Below are positions 20,769 to 30,470 of a stretch of 64,000 nt of DNA, piece after piece (position 1 is the stretch's first letter; each line of letters starts with the position of its first letter). A model generated the notes under the pieces. That model was given only the letters and a program-made list of their open reading frames with translations. It had not been told where the DNA came from and did no database searches. This stretch comes from an uncultured Pelagibacteraceae bacterium (GTDB lineage: Bacteria > Pseudomonadota > Alphaproteobacteria > Pelagibacterales > AG-422-B15), in assembly GCA_902547315.1 (NCBI GenBank), contig CACCND010000006.1, positions 1 through 64,000 on the forward strand. Direction: 5' to 3'. The position numbers and the translations under genes were made by a program.

Positions 20769-21855
20769 ATGGAAAGTGATTTTTATATCAAATTAGAAAA
20801 GGCTAACAAGAAACTTAATTTTATACGGAGCCATCTTTGACGTTGAAAAATTAAATACTCAATTAAATCATTTAAGATCTATATCTGAAGATCCAAGTTT
20901 TTGGTCAAACACGACTGAAGCAAAAAAAATAATGATGGAAATAAGTCAGTTAGAGAATAAAAACAATTTAATAAGGTCTTTTGAAAAAAAATTATCAGAT
21001 ATTAAGGACTACTATGTTATGGCCCTTGAGGAGAATGACGACCCGATAATACTGGACTGTAAAAAAACATTACAGGATGTGATTAATGAATTAGAGGTAG
21101 AGGAATTTAAACTACAATTTAACGGAGAAGCAGATTCTAAGAGTTGTTATTTAGAGATACACGCAGGAGCTGGAGGCACAGAAAGTCAGGATTGGGCACA
21201 GATGCTTTTAAGAATGTACATGCGATGGTCTGAAAAAAAAGATTTCAACTTCAAAATAATATATGAATCATTCGGTGAAGAAGCTGGAATTAAATCTTGT
21301 ACCGCATTAGTAGAGGGTGAATTTGCATTTGGATATTTAAAAAATGAGTCTGGGATTCATAGATTAGTTAGAATATCACCTTTTGACTCAAATGCTCGTA
21401 GACATACCAGTTTTTCTTCAGTTTGGATTTCACCACATGTAGATGATACAGTTCAAGTTGAACTTATTGAAAAAGATTTACGTGTAGATACTTTTAGAGC
21501 ATCTGGTGCAGGTGGACAGCACGTCAATACAACCGATAGTGCAATTAGAATTACGCATATTCCGTCTGGAATAGTTGTACAGTGTCAAAGTGAGAGATCT
21601 CAGCATAAAAATAAAGCAACTGCAATGAGTCTTTTAAAATCAAAATTATATGAAATTGAAGTTCAAAAAATTGAAAATAAAAAGAAAGCCAATGAAGATA
21701 AAAAATCTGATATTGGATGGGGAAATCAAATTAGATCATATGTGTTACATCCCTACAGAATGGTAAAAGACCTTAGAAGCCAAGTTGAACTCTCAGATCC
21801 CGATTCTGTTCTTGACGGAGAAATTGATAAATTAATTTTTTCTAACATAAAATAA
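20769..21855 (+). CDS. prfB: Peptide chain release factor 2, with programmed +1 frameshift
   Basis: RF2 ends translation at UGA and UAA. The 5' part is in a different frame: ATG at 20769, then 23 sense codons up to CTT TGA C at 20835-20841. Slipping +1 at CTT skips the TGA and continues without interruption to 21855, giving about 361 residues, normal for RF2. The main frame has SPFDSN, the RF2 type of stop-codon recognition motif, and GAGGQHVN with the GGQ tripeptide that triggers peptide release. Reading only from the ATG at 20932 would wrongly remove about 54 residues of the N-terminal domain. The start is two bases after mrcA. Confidence 0.95.
20826..20841 (+). promoter_or_regulatory. prfB programmed frameshift site
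   Basis: The stretch reads CGGAG-CCAT-CTT-TGA-C. GGAG is an internal Shine-Dalgarno-like stimulator 4 bases before the slippery CTT, followed by the in-frame TGA and a C, the weak termination context known from most bacterial prfB genes. Low RF2 makes the ribosome pause at TGA and shift +1, so RF2 regulates its own synthesis. Confidence 0.92.
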
Positions 21856-21860
21856 TAATT

Positions 21861-24059
21861 ATGATTAATAAAAAGATCTTCATATATATTTTTTTGGGTC
21901 TCTTTATTACTTTTACTGTCTTAATTGCCGGGTTTTTTATAAAAATCTACCAAGGGGGGCTCAAAGTTAATTCTGTTACAGATATACTTCAAAATAGGCT
22001 AGGTAAAAAACATAATATTAATTTTGAAGAGTCTAATTGGTTAATAAAGTATCACGAAGATTTAGGATTATTTTTTTCAACTGATAATATAAATATTATT
22101 TTTGATAAAGAAAACACAGTAAAAATAAATAAAATTATAATTGATTTCAATTTACTTGATATTTTAACTGGAAATTTAATTGAGCATTCCAACGTAAATA
22201 TTAATTCTGCAATACTAGAAAATAAGAGTCAACTTATCTCAATTAAGAATATAGATATTTTCAACAATTCAAAAATATTTTTGAATTTTGATAATATCCT
22301 ATTTGAAAAATTTACAGATAATAAATCAATTATTGGAAAAGATATTCAAATTGAAACAGGTGTTAATTCGTTGTTAGAACTTTATAATTTGAATAAAATA
22401 TTTGATAGCCAACAGCCATTAATATTGAGGGGTTCACTACAGCTCTCTAATTTTCTACCTAGTAATTCAAATTATAAAATATTTAAAGAGGAGATACGGG
22501 CAGAACTTAGTATATTAAAACTAGAACTAGATTATTTAATTAAATTTAAAAGATTCGAAAATAAATTTTTTAATCTTAATGAAAATAGTTTAATCCAATT
22601 AGATAAAACTTTTTTGAAGGGTAAGTTAGATTTTAAAAGTGATATATCGAATAATATGGTACTAGATTTTTTTAAGTATAATATTTTTGAAAGAGAGGGG
22701 AATACTAAAAAACTTCAATCATTTTTAGAGAGTAATCTTGATAAAAAAATTACATTAAACTTAACATCTCTTATAAAATTCAATGAACCTAATTTAAAAA
22801 ATATTTTTTCAGAACCTAAATTATTTACATCAGGTGTAATGATGGCTGATTTTATTTTTGATGATAACAAAAATCCAAGTTATTTAAGAGGTGTGCTGGG
22901 TTATAATTTTGAGCTAGATGAATTTCTGTCTGATAATGCAAATCTTAGAGGTGAAATAGATTTTTCTAATACATCTGCATTTATTAGACAAATAAATTTT
23001 GAAAAAAAAATGGACGATGCTCTAAAAATTAACTTTACTTCTAATCTTTCCTTAAACTCAGATAGTTTACTTAATTTTAATTCAGAGGCAAACGAGATTG
23101 ACTTGGAGGGTAGGATAAGAGTATCTAAGACTAATCATATCTATTTAGAGAACTTTTTAATTAACAATCAAGATAACGTTAATCTTGTTCTTAATGGAGA
23201 TTTATCTGAAAGAAATTTAAATCTGATGATAACGGGTGATCTTATAGATTTATCAAAAAATAAAATTCAGTATTCTAATAAAAAAGAATATTATCTTATA
23301 AATGAAAAATACAATATAAAAACTCAAAATGTAATCTTTGGAGATAAAGTTAAAGCAAGCAATTTCAAAGCGACCATAGATAAATCAGGCAATCAACTTA
23401 ATGTAAGTAGTAGGGCTTTTAATGAGGACCATACTCTTGAATACTATCGAGAAAAGAATGATGTTGAAGATATAAATATAATATTTTCATCTGATGTAAC
23501 TCGTTTTATTAGTAATTCTCACCCAGCAAGAAAACTATTAAGTGACGGTGAAATTGATATGATATCTAAGAGAAATCTTAAAACTTTAGATGCAAAAACG
23601 AAAATAGTAATAAACGATTTTGTTTTAATAAATACACCTGCATCACTTAAATTGCTATCTTTACCATCCATTTCAGGCTTAGTAAGTATTGCTGAAGGAG
23701 AGCAGGGCATCAGGTTTGGGTATGGTGAGTTAAGTTATATAGAAAATAAAAATGAATTTAAAAATATAAGTGCTTACGCAGTAAGTGATAGTCTAGGTTT
23801 AATAATGGATGGACATATAGACAGAAAAAATAATAATCTGGAAATGCAGGGTGAAATTAGCCCAATGTACCTTGTTAATGCGATTATCCAAAACTTACCA
23901 ATATTAGGACCAATTATTGTAGGTCAAGAGGGGGAAGGTATGTTTTCAATCGACTTTAATTTAAATGGCTCTACAAATGATCCTGAAGTTGAGTCATATC
24001 CTCTTACAATTATCAAACCAAGAATAATTGAAAGAGTTTTTGAAACTCTTGAAAATTAG
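21861..24059 (+). CDS. AsmA-like / DUF3971 envelope protein
   Basis: Large protein of 732 residues with one N-terminal membrane anchor (about residues 5-28) and a long periplasmic part rich in beta-strand-like alternating Asn/Ile/Leu/Lys segments. The C-terminal region (LKLLSLPSISGLVSIAEGEQ and NLPILGPIIVGQEGEGMF) matches the AsmA C-terminal / YhdP-like region. Relatives are bridge-like proteins thought to move phospholipids between inner and outer membranes. It lies 5 bases after prfB and converges on tyrS, a usual alphaproteobacterial location for an AsmA-like protein. The exact subfamily is not certain. Confidence 0.75.
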   Translation: MINKKIFIYIFLGLFITFTVLIAGFFIKIYQGGLKVNSVTDILQNRLGKKHNINFEESNWLIKYHEDLGLFFSTDNINIIFDKENTVKINKIIIDFNLLDILTGNLIEHSNVNINSAILENKSQLISIKNIDIFNNSKIFLNFDNILFEKFTDNKSIIGKDIQIETGVNSLLELYNLNKIFDSQQPLILRGSLQLSNFLPSNSNYKIFKEEIRAELSILKLELDYLIKFKRFENKFFNLNENSLIQLDKTFLKGKLDFKSDISNNMVLDFFKYNIFEREGNTKKLQSFLESNLDKKITLNLTSLIKFNEPNLKNIFSEPKLFTSGVMMADFIFDDNKNPSYLRGVLGYNFELDEFLSDNANLRGEIDFSNTSAFIRQINFEKKMDDALKINFTSNLSLNSDSLLNFNSEANEIDLEGRIRVSKTNHIYLENFLINNQDNVNLVLNGDLSERNLNLMITGDLIDLSKNKIQYSNKKEYYLINEKYNIKTQNVIFGDKVKASNFKATIDKSGNQLNVSSRAFNEDHTLEYYREKNDVEDINIIFSSDVTRFISNSHPARKLLSDGEIDMISKRNLKTLDAKTKIVINDFVLINTPASLKLLSLPSISGLVSIAEGEQGIRFGYGELSYIENKNEFKNISAYAVSDSLGLIMDGHIDRKNNNLEMQGEISPMYLVNAIIQNLPILGPIIVGQEGEGMFSIDFNLNGSTNDPEVESYPLTIIKPRIIERVFETLEN

Positions 24060-24060
24060 T

Positions 24061-25299
24061 CTAGATAACTTCAATTTTAAAGTGTTTCTTCTTACCTACA
24101 CTAATTACATTCTGGTTACTGCCCTTTAATTCATTTACAGTCAATGTAGATAATTCTTCTTTTACAGTTTCTCTATTGAATTTAACTCCATTGCTGCGGA
24201 TCAATTTTCGACTTTCTGAATTAGATGACGCATATTTCATTTTAACTATTAAGTCATATATAAAAATTTCTTTTTCTACTTCTGTTGCTTTAAGCTTAAG
24301 TGTTGGCATTTCGTCTGGAACATCTTTTTTTGAAAAAATATCAAGAGCTGTTTTTTGGGCAATTTTAGCTTTATTTATACCATGCAACAAAGAGGTAGTT
24401 TCGTTCGCCAACACAATCTTTACTTCATTAATATTTGTTTGAGCGGCCTTTTCTAATTCTAATATTTTTTTTTTATCCAAGTCAGTAAATAGTTTAATGA
24501 ATTTAATAACATCACGATCATCTACATTCCTCCAATATTGCCAATAATCATATGCTGACAAATAATCTTCATTAAGCCATATAGCGCCATCAGCAGTTTT
24601 ACCCATTTTATCTCCATTAGCATTCGTAAGTAAAGGCGTAGTTAAACCGTATACTTCTACCCCAGACACTCTTCTGATAAGCTCAATTCCATTTATTATA
24701 TTTCCCCACTGGTCGGAGCCGCCTATTTGCAGCATGCAATCATCTCTCTTATTCAATTCAAGAAAATCATAAGCTTGAAAAATCATATAATTAAATTCAA
24801 CAAAACTTAGAGACTGTTCTCTCTCCAATCGTAGTTTTACACTATCAAATGTAAGCATTTTATTGATTGTAAAATGTTTGCCAAAATTTCTTAAAAAATT
24901 GAGATAATTTAATTTATCAAGCCAATCTGAATTATCTCTTATTAACGCAGCATTTTTTATATTATTAAATTCCAAAAAATTTTTAAATACTTTTATAATA
25001 CTATCAGCATTTTCTTTAATAACACTTTCTGACAATATTTTTCTGGTTTCATCTTTTCCAGACGGATCTCCGATTCTAGTTGTTCCTTTACCAATTAGTA
25101 TTACGGGAGTATGTCCATATTTTTGAAAAATTCTCATTATCATTATTTGTATTAAACTTCCAACGTGTAAGGATTTTGCAGTGCAGTCGAATCCAATATA
25201 AAAATATATTGTCTTTGAATTTAGCAACTCACTTAAAAGTTTTTCATTCGTACATTGACTAATAAAGCCACGATATTTTAATTCTTCTATTAATGTCAT
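24061..25299 (-). CDS. tyrS: Tyrosyl-tRNA synthetase
   Basis: Class I synthetase charging tRNA-Tyr. The HIGH-equivalent HVGS is at residues 45-48, the KMSKS-equivalent KMGKT lies after NANGD near residue 230, and the ATP/tyrosine site shows QIGGSDQWGNI. The C-terminal 65 residues form an S4-type RNA-binding domain (SRKLIRSNGVKFN). 412 residues is normal. It converges on the AsmA-like gene with one base between the stops and is divergent from anmK. Confidence 0.96.
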   Translation of the reverse strand: MTLIEELKYRGFISQCTNEKLLSELLNSKTIYFYIGFDCTAKSLHVGSLIQIMIMRIFQKYGHTPVILIGKGTTRIGDPSGKDETRKILSESVIKENADSIIKVFKNFLEFNNIKNAALIRDNSDWLDKLNYLNFLRNFGKHFTINKMLTFDSVKLRLEREQSLSFVEFNYMIFQAYDFLELNKRDDCMLQIGGSDQWGNIINGIELIRRVSGVEVYGLTTPLLTNANGDKMGKTADGAIWLNEDYLSAYDYWQYWRNVDDRDVIKFIKLFTDLDKKKILELEKAAQTNINEVKIVLANETTSLLHGINKAKIAQKTALDIFSKKDVPDEMPTLKLKATEVEKEIFIYDLIVKMKYASSNSESRKLIRSNGVKFNRETVKEELSTLTVNELKGSNQNVISVGKKKHFKIEVI

Positions 25300-25335
25300 T
25301 TTTATTACTTTTGAATTAATATATAAATTATAATC

Positions 25336-26436
25336 ATGAAATATTCAAAATATAGGAAAAAGAAAAATTATTACATTGTTGGTGTAATGAGTGGAACTTC
25401 AATGGATGGAATTGATATTTCTCTCATAAAAACAGATGGGGTAAGAAATTATCAACATATCAACTCAAAATTTTATAATTTCAAAAGATCAACCCAAATT
25501 CTAATTTCAGAATTATCTTATAATTTTGATAAAAATAAATACGCGCTCAGCAAGGTATACCAATGTGAAAGAAGTATCTCTATTGACATAATTAGAGGAA
25601 TAAGAGATTTTAAGTCAAGAAATAAGAAATATAGAATAGATTTAGTCTCAATACACGGACAAACTATATTTCATTCCTCTAAATTAAAATGTTCAATTCA
25701 ATTATGTGATAGTAAATTAGTTAAACAATTTATAAAAATACCAATCGTTTGCAATTTTAGACAAAAAGATTTATTTTATGGTGGCGAAGGCGCTCCATTA
25801 GTTCCAATCTTTCACAAATTACTTTTAGTGAAGTCCAAGACCCCGCTTCCCTCATATTTTATTAATATTGGTGGAATATCTAATATTACATATCTTTCTA
25901 AGTCTGATGGACTTATAGCTTACGATGTTGGTCCTGGAATGTGTTTACTAGATAAATATGTAAAAATGAAAAAGAAATTAGATTATGATGTAGATGGAAA
26001 ATACTCAAATAAAGGAAAGATTAAGCTTAATATAGTAAAAAAATTACTTGGTGATAAATTTTTTTATAAGGCCCAACCAAAATCCCTAGATATTAATTAT
26101 TTTTCACTTGAGTCATTCATGTCATTAGAATTTTATGATGCATGCGCGTCGATTGCAGCCTTTACAGTTTATTCAATTATTAGAGAGATTAATAAACGAA
26201 AATTTGAAAGAATAATATTATCTGGAGGAGGTGCTAAAAATAAATTTATTACTTCTTTATTAAAAAATGAATATGGAAGTAAGTTTGCTTTAGCTGACTC
26301 TATTGGTATAGATTTAAACTTCATAGAGTCTCAGGCCTTTGGTTATTTGGGAGCAAGGCGTCTTAAGAAGCTTCCAATATCTTTCCCCAAAACAACTGGT
26401 GTAAGTAAGCCTCAAGTAGGAGGCATAATTAGTTAA
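25336..26436 (+). CDS. anmK: Anhydro-N-acetylmuramic acid kinase
   Basis: Phosphorylates and opens 1,6-anhydro-MurNAc for recycling of peptidoglycan. The N-terminal VGVMSGTSMDGIDISLI is the ATP-binding signature of the family. SIHGQTIFHS, NIGGISNITYL and ILSGGGAKNKFI follow in the expected order. 366 residues fits. Next to tyrS as in other alphaproteobacteria. The last four bases overlap the convergent hydrolase gene. Confidence 0.95.
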   Translation: MKYSKYRKKKNYYIVGVMSGTSMDGIDISLIKTDGVRNYQHINSKFYNFKRSTQILISELSYNFDKNKYALSKVYQCERSISIDIIRGIRDFKSRNKKYRIDLVSIHGQTIFHSSKLKCSIQLCDSKLVKQFIKIPIVCNFRQKDLFYGGEGAPLVPIFHKLLLVKSKTPLPSYFINIGGISNITYLSKSDGLIAYDVGPGMCLLDKYVKMKKKLDYDVDGKYSNKGKIKLNIVKKLLGDKFFYKAQPKSLDINYFSLESFMSLEFYDACASIAAFTVYSIIREINKRKFERIILSGGGAKNKFITSLLKNEYGSKFALADSIGIDLNFIESQAFGYLGARRLKKLPISFPKTTGVSKPQVGGIIS

Positions 26437-27095
26437 CGGTACTTAGAATTCAACTCCCTTTGAATGTAGCTTCTTACTGTTTTCTTGAGTCTTTCAATCT
26501 CATTATCATAAAAGTGATTAGCACCACTTATTTCTTCATAATCAACACTTATACTTTTTTGATTTTGTAATTTTTCAGCTAATCGAGATGTCTCCTCGCT
26601 CGGTACAAGATCATCTTTCTTGCCCTGTATAATGATGCCCGAAGCTGGACAAGGTGCAAGAAAATTAAAATCATATAAATTTGGTTGCGGTGAAATACTA
26701 ACAAATCTTGTTATCTCAGGCCTTCTCATGAGAAGTTGCATGCAGAGTAGTGCACCAAAAGAAAATCCAGCAACCCAGCATTGATTTGTATTTGGGTTTT
26801 GTCTTTGTACCCAATCCAAACCCGCTGCAGCATCAGCTAATTCACCAAGGCCATTATCAAATTTTCCTTCACTTTTTCCAACACCTCTTAAGTTAAAACG
26901 AAATATTGAAAAGCCTAGAGAGTCAAAAATTGAGAATAATTCCATAATTATTGGATTATTCATAGTACCTCCGTATAGTGGATGAGGATGAATGAGTAAT
27001 GCAATTGGCGGATTTAGAGACTGACCTTTTTTGTATTTTCCTACTAATTTACCATCTGGACCAGTAAAAATTATTTCTTTGACTTGATTATTCAT
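26433..27095 (-). CDS. Alpha/beta hydrolase, dienelactone-hydrolase-like
   Basis: Small alpha/beta hydrolase (220 residues). HPHPLYGGTMNNP near residue 35 is the oxyanion region of this subfamily, GFSFGALLC holds the nucleophile Ser, and the catalytic His is in GANHFYDNE near the C-terminus. No signal peptide, so cytosolic. It is divergent from cysE across a 101-base gap that holds the presumed IscR-controlled promoter. The substrate is unknown; orthologues are usually annotated only as alpha/beta hydrolase. Confidence 0.82.
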   Translation of the reverse strand: MNNQVKEIIFTGPDGKLVGKYKKGQSLNPPIALLIHPHPLYGGTMNNPIIMELFSIFDSLGFSIFRFNLRGVGKSEGKFDNGLGELADAAAGLDWVQRQNPNTNQCWVAGFSFGALLCMQLLMRRPEITRFVSISPQPNLYDFNFLAPCPASGIIIQGKKDDLVPSEETSRLAEKLQNQKSISVDYEEISGANHFYDNEIERLKKTVRSYIQRELNSKYR

Positions 27096-27109
27096 ATAAG
27101 TGCAATAAA

Positions 27110-27141
27110 TAGTTGACTAAAATAGTGGGTTATTATATTAA
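27110..27141 (+). promoter_or_regulatory. Promoter with candidate IscR box for cysE-iscR-suf
   Basis: A good promoter is visible: -35 TTGACT at 27113-27118, a 17-base spacer, and -10 TATTAA at 27136-27141. The -35 and spacer are part of a sequence (AGTTGACTAAAATAGTGGG, then TTAT) that closely resembles the IscR box described for alphaproteobacteria (TTGACTAAAATACTCGG-like). A site over the -35 would give repression by the IscR encoded in the same operon. The consensus is quoted from memory of the literature; no matrix score was computed. Confidence 0.65.
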
Positions 27142-27196
27142 CCCTCTGAGACGGTATACTAAATTATATATTTGAAATTCAAGGTTTTTTTTTAAA

Positions 27197-27877
27197 ATGG
27201 TTAAAATCATTGATTTAATTGACTCTTATATTGATCGAGACCCTGCAGCAAAAGGGAGAATCGAGACATTAATCACTTCCCCAGGTTTGCATTCAATTGG
27301 AATATATAGATTATCAAATTTTTTCTGGTCAATAAGACTAACTATCTTAGCAAGAGTGCTATCCTACATTGGCAGAATATTAACAGGCATTGAAATTCAT
27401 CCTGCGGCTAAGATCGGTGAGCGTTTTTTCATAGATCATGGTATGGGGGTTGTAATTGGAGAAACGGCTAAAATTGGAAATGATGTAACAATTTATCATG
27501 GAGTAACTCTTGGAGGAATTTCTCCAAGTGAGGATAGCGCAAGTCAGAAAGATAAGAAACGACACCCAACACTTGAAGATAAAGTAATAATTGGATCTGG
27601 GGCACAAATTCTTGGCCCGATTACAATTGGAGCTAATTCAAAAGTTGGCTCTAATTCTGTTGTTACAAAAGATGTTGAGTCAAACAAAAGTGTGATTGGA
27701 AATCCAGCTAGATATACAATTGTGCCGAATTCTACAGGACTAAAAAAATTCAGAGCGTATGGTCTCAGTAAAGGAGATGACAGCAGGGCAACAGTAGTTC
27801 AAAAATTAGAAAAAGATAACTTTGATTTAAGGAATAGAATTGAAAAACTTGAAAAATTAATTGAGAAAAATAAATGA
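27197..27877 (+). CDS. cysE: Serine O-acetyltransferase
   Basis: Makes O-acetylserine for cysteine synthesis. The left-handed beta-helix is seen as hexapeptide repeats from [16 protein letters not shown] through [17 protein letters not shown], with the catalytic His in [10 protein letters not shown] and again in YHGVTLGG. 226 residues is short for the family but the core is complete, and a short coiled coil ends the protein. First gene of the iron-sulfur cluster operon, overlapping iscR by 4 bases; it supplies cysteine, the sulfur source of SufS. Confidence 0.93.
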   Translation: MVKIIDLIDSYIDRDPAAKGRIETLITSPGLHSIGIYRLSNFFWSIRLTILARVLSYIGRILTGIEIHPAAKIGERFFIDHGMGVVIGETAKIGNDVTIYHGVTLGGISPSEDSASQKDKKRHPTLEDKVIIGSGAQILGPITIGANSKVGSNSVVTKDVESNKSVIGNPARYTIVPNSTGLKKFRAYGLSKGDDSRATVVQKLEKDNFDLRNRIEKLEKLIEKNK

Positions 27878-28296
27878 AGATAACTTCACGTGGTAGATAT
27901 GCCGTTTTGGCCATGGTTGATCTTGCAAAGTTTGGATCACAAAAACCTTGCAGCTTGTCACATGTTTCAGTTAGGCAAAATATATCATTGTCCTATTTGG
28001 AACAAATATTTAACGACCTTAAGAAGGCCGAATTAGTTAAAAGTCAAAAAGGACCTGGTGGAGGTTATATTTTAAATAAAGAGAAAGAAAAAATAAAAAT
28101 TTTGGACATATTTAACGCAATAGATGAGAAAATAAAAACTACAGGATGCGGAAATAATCCTAATGCTTTTTGTTCAGGGACTAACAAAAAGTGTTTAACT
28201 CATAATTTTTGGGAAAATCTTGAGGGAGTTATCGGTAATTATTTGAGCACGGTGCATCTCAGTGATTTAGTTGAAGAACATTCGTTGGAAAAATAG
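27874..28296 (+). CDS. iscR: Rrf2-family Fe-S regulator, IscR-like
   Basis: Transcription factor of the Rrf2 family that senses Fe-S cluster supply. The N-terminal winged helix ([18 protein letters not shown] to GPGGGYIL) is standard. Cys92, Cys100 and Cys107 followed by His110 match the Cys3His cluster ligands of IscR, with slightly longer spacing than in E. coli. It begins as an ATGA overlap with cysE and precedes sufB by one base. It probably represses its own operon through the box at 27110-27133. Confidence 0.9.
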   Translation: MKITSRGRYAVLAMVDLAKFGSQKPCSLSHVSVRQNISLSYLEQIFNDLKKAELVKSQKGPGGGYILNKEKEKIKILDIFNAIDEKIKTTGCGNNPNAFCSGTNKKCLTHNFWENLEGVIGNYLSTVHLSDLVEEHSLEK

Positions 28297-28297
28297 T

Positions 28298-29740
28298 ATG
28301 AATAAAGTAAGCAAAGATAATTTTACACAAGAAAAGTACAAATATGGATTTGTTACTGAAATTGAAAGTGAAAAAATTCCAAAAGGATTAAATGAAGATG
28401 TTATCAAGTTGATTTCAAAGAAAAAAAATGAACCTGAATGGATGTTGGAGTGGAGGCTTTCAGCATTCAAACGATTAGAACATATGTCAGTTCCTAAATG
28501 GGCTAAAGCAGAGATCGATGAAATTGATTTTCAGGATTTATATTACTACTCATCGCCTAAGGATTTCAAAGAAAAACCAAAATCTCTTGACGAAGTTGAT
28601 CCTAAATTATTGGAAACATATGAGAAACTAGGCATACCGTTAAAGGAACAAAAAGTTTTAGCTGGTGTTGCAGTAGACGCAGTCTTTGACAGTGTGTCAG
28701 TTGCTACTACATTTAAGGAGAAACTTAACGAAATAGGTGTCATTTTTTGTCCTATTTCAGAAGCTATTCAAAAACATCCCGAGCTTGTAAGAAAGTATAT
28801 TGGGTCTGTTATCCCTGTAACTGATCACTTTTACGCGACTTTAAATTCAGCTGTATTTAGTGATGGTTCATTTGTTTACATACCTAAAGGAGTTAAGTGC
28901 CCAATGGAATTATCTACATACTTTAGAATTAACGCCTCTGAAACAGGTCAGTTCGAACGGACACTTATAATTGCAGATGAAGGTAGTTACGTAAGTTATC
29001 TTGAGGGCTGTACGGCTCCAATGAGAGACGAAAATCAATTGCATGCAGCTAATGTTGAATTAGTTGCGCTTGATGATGCCGAAATAAAATATTCTACAGT
29101 TCAGAATTGGTATCCTGGTGATGAAAATGGTAAAGGGGGAATATATAATTTCGTAACGAAAAGGGGTTTATGTAAAGGAAAAAACTCAAAAATTTCCTGG
29201 ACTCAAATTGAGACTGGTTCTGCTATAACATGGAAATACCCAAGTTGTATTTTAAGAGGAGATAATTCGACTGGTGAATTTTATTCTGTAGCAATTACCA
29301 ATAATTATCAGCAAGCTGATACTGGTACAAAAATGATTCACTTAGGGAAAAATACAAAAAGTAGAATCATTTCTAAAGGAATTTCTGCAGGAAAGTCATC
29401 TAATACTTATCGAGGGCTTGTCAGCTTTCATAAAAAAGCAAAAAATGCAAAAAACTTTACCCAATGTGATTCATTATTAGTTGGCAGTGAGTGTAAAGCT
29501 AATACCATTCCTTTAACCGAAAATAGTTCCAATTCTTCATCTATTGAACATGAAGCAACAACCTCAAAAATAAGTGATGAGCAATTGTTTTATTGTATGC
29601 AAAGAGGTTTAGATGTGGAAGAAGCGCAAAGTTTAATTGTAAATGGTTTTTGTAAAGAAGTGCTTCAAAAACTTCCAATGGAGTTTGCTGTCGAGGCCCA
29701 AAAACTTGTAAGTATAAGTTTGGAAGGAAGTGTTGGATAG
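28298..29740 (+). CDS. sufB: Fe-S cluster assembly scaffold SufB
   Basis: Core scaffold of the SufBCD complex on which Fe-S clusters are built. Long beta-helix typical of the family; [39 protein letters not shown] and the C-terminal [17 protein letters not shown] are diagnostic. I start it at 28298, right after the iscR stop, because family members begin near [17 protein letters not shown]; an upstream in-frame start at 28271 would overlap iscR. 480 residues is normal. Confidence 0.96.
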   Translation: MNKVSKDNFTQEKYKYGFVTEIESEKIPKGLNEDVIKLISKKKNEPEWMLEWRLSAFKRLEHMSVPKWAKAEIDEIDFQDLYYYSSPKDFKEKPKSLDEVDPKLLETYEKLGIPLKEQKVLAGVAVDAVFDSVSVATTFKEKLNEIGVIFCPISEAIQKHPELVRKYIGSVIPVTDHFYATLNSAVFSDGSFVYIPKGVKCPMELSTYFRINASETGQFERTLIIADEGSYVSYLEGCTAPMRDENQLHAANVELVALDDAEIKYSTVQNWYPGDENGKGGIYNFVTKRGLCKGKNSKISWTQIETGSAITWKYPSCILRGDNSTGEFYSVAITNNYQQADTGTKMIHLGKNTKSRIISKGISAGKSSNTYRGLVSFHKKAKNAKNFTQCDSLLVGSECKANTIPLTENSSNSSSIEHEATTSKISDEQLFYCMQRGLDVEEAQSLIVNGFCKEVLQKLPMEFAVEAQKLVSISLEGSVG

Positions 29741-29741
29741 T

Positions 29742-30470
29742 ATGTTAGAGATTAAAAATTTAAATGTTACTGTTGAAGAAAAACAAATTTTAAAAAATTT
29801 AAATCTAAACATTGGAAAGGGAGAAGTTCATGCCATAATGGGTCCCAATGGCTCAGGTAAAAGCACTATTGCTCACACTTTAGCTGGTAAACCAAATTAT
29901 AATGTAGAGTCTGGAGAAGTAAATCTCAACGGGGAAGATTTACTCTCAAAAGATCCTTATGAGAGATCATTAAATGGTCTTTTCCTTGCTTTTCAATATC
30001 CAATTGAACTTCCTGGAGTAACGAATGCTTCTTATCTTAAGCAGATTGTAAATGCACATCGAAAGTCAAGAAAAGAAACTCCAATTGATGCTGGAGAATT
30101 TCTAAAAATTCTAAAAGAAAAATCAAAACTATTAGATATACCAATGGATATGCACAGTCGTTTTGTAAATGCAGGCTTTTCTGGAGGAGAGAAGAAGAAA
30201 AATGAGGTCCTTCAAATGGATCTGCTTAATCCAAGTTTAATTATTATGGATGAAACAGACTCAGGCCTAGATGTTGATGCATTAAAAACCACTGCAGACG
30301 CAATTAATAAATTAAGAAATGATGAAAGATCATTTATTATTATAACTCATTACTTAAGATTATTAGAATATATTGAGCCTGATTACGTCCATGTATTTCA
30401 AAATGGCTCAGTTATAGAAACTGGTGACAAGACTTTAGCTTCAAGAATAGATCAAGAGGGATACAGTTAA
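29742..30470 (+). CDS. sufC: Fe-S cluster assembly ATPase SufC
   Basis: ABC-type ATPase that drives the SufBCD scaffold. Walker A GPNGSGKST near residue 36, the SufC-specific signature FSGGEKKKNEVLQM, and Walker B LIIMDETDSGLDVDAL are present. It is soluble, with no membrane domain. The start MLEIKNLNV lies one base after the sufB stop; a longer in-frame start at 29730 inside sufB is less likely. Its stop overlaps the sufD start by one base. Confidence 0.96.
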   Translation: MLEIKNLNVTVEEKQILKNLNLNIGKGEVHAIMGPNGSGKSTIAHTLAGKPNYNVESGEVNLNGEDLLSKDPYERSLNGLFLAFQYPIELPGVTNASYLKQIVNAHRKSRKETPIDAGEFLKILKEKSKLLDIPMDMHSRFVNAGFSGGEKKKNEVLQMDLLNPSLIIMDETDSGLDVDALKTTADAINKLRNDERSFIIITHYLRLLEYIEPDYVHVFQNGSVIETGDKTLASRIDQEGYS

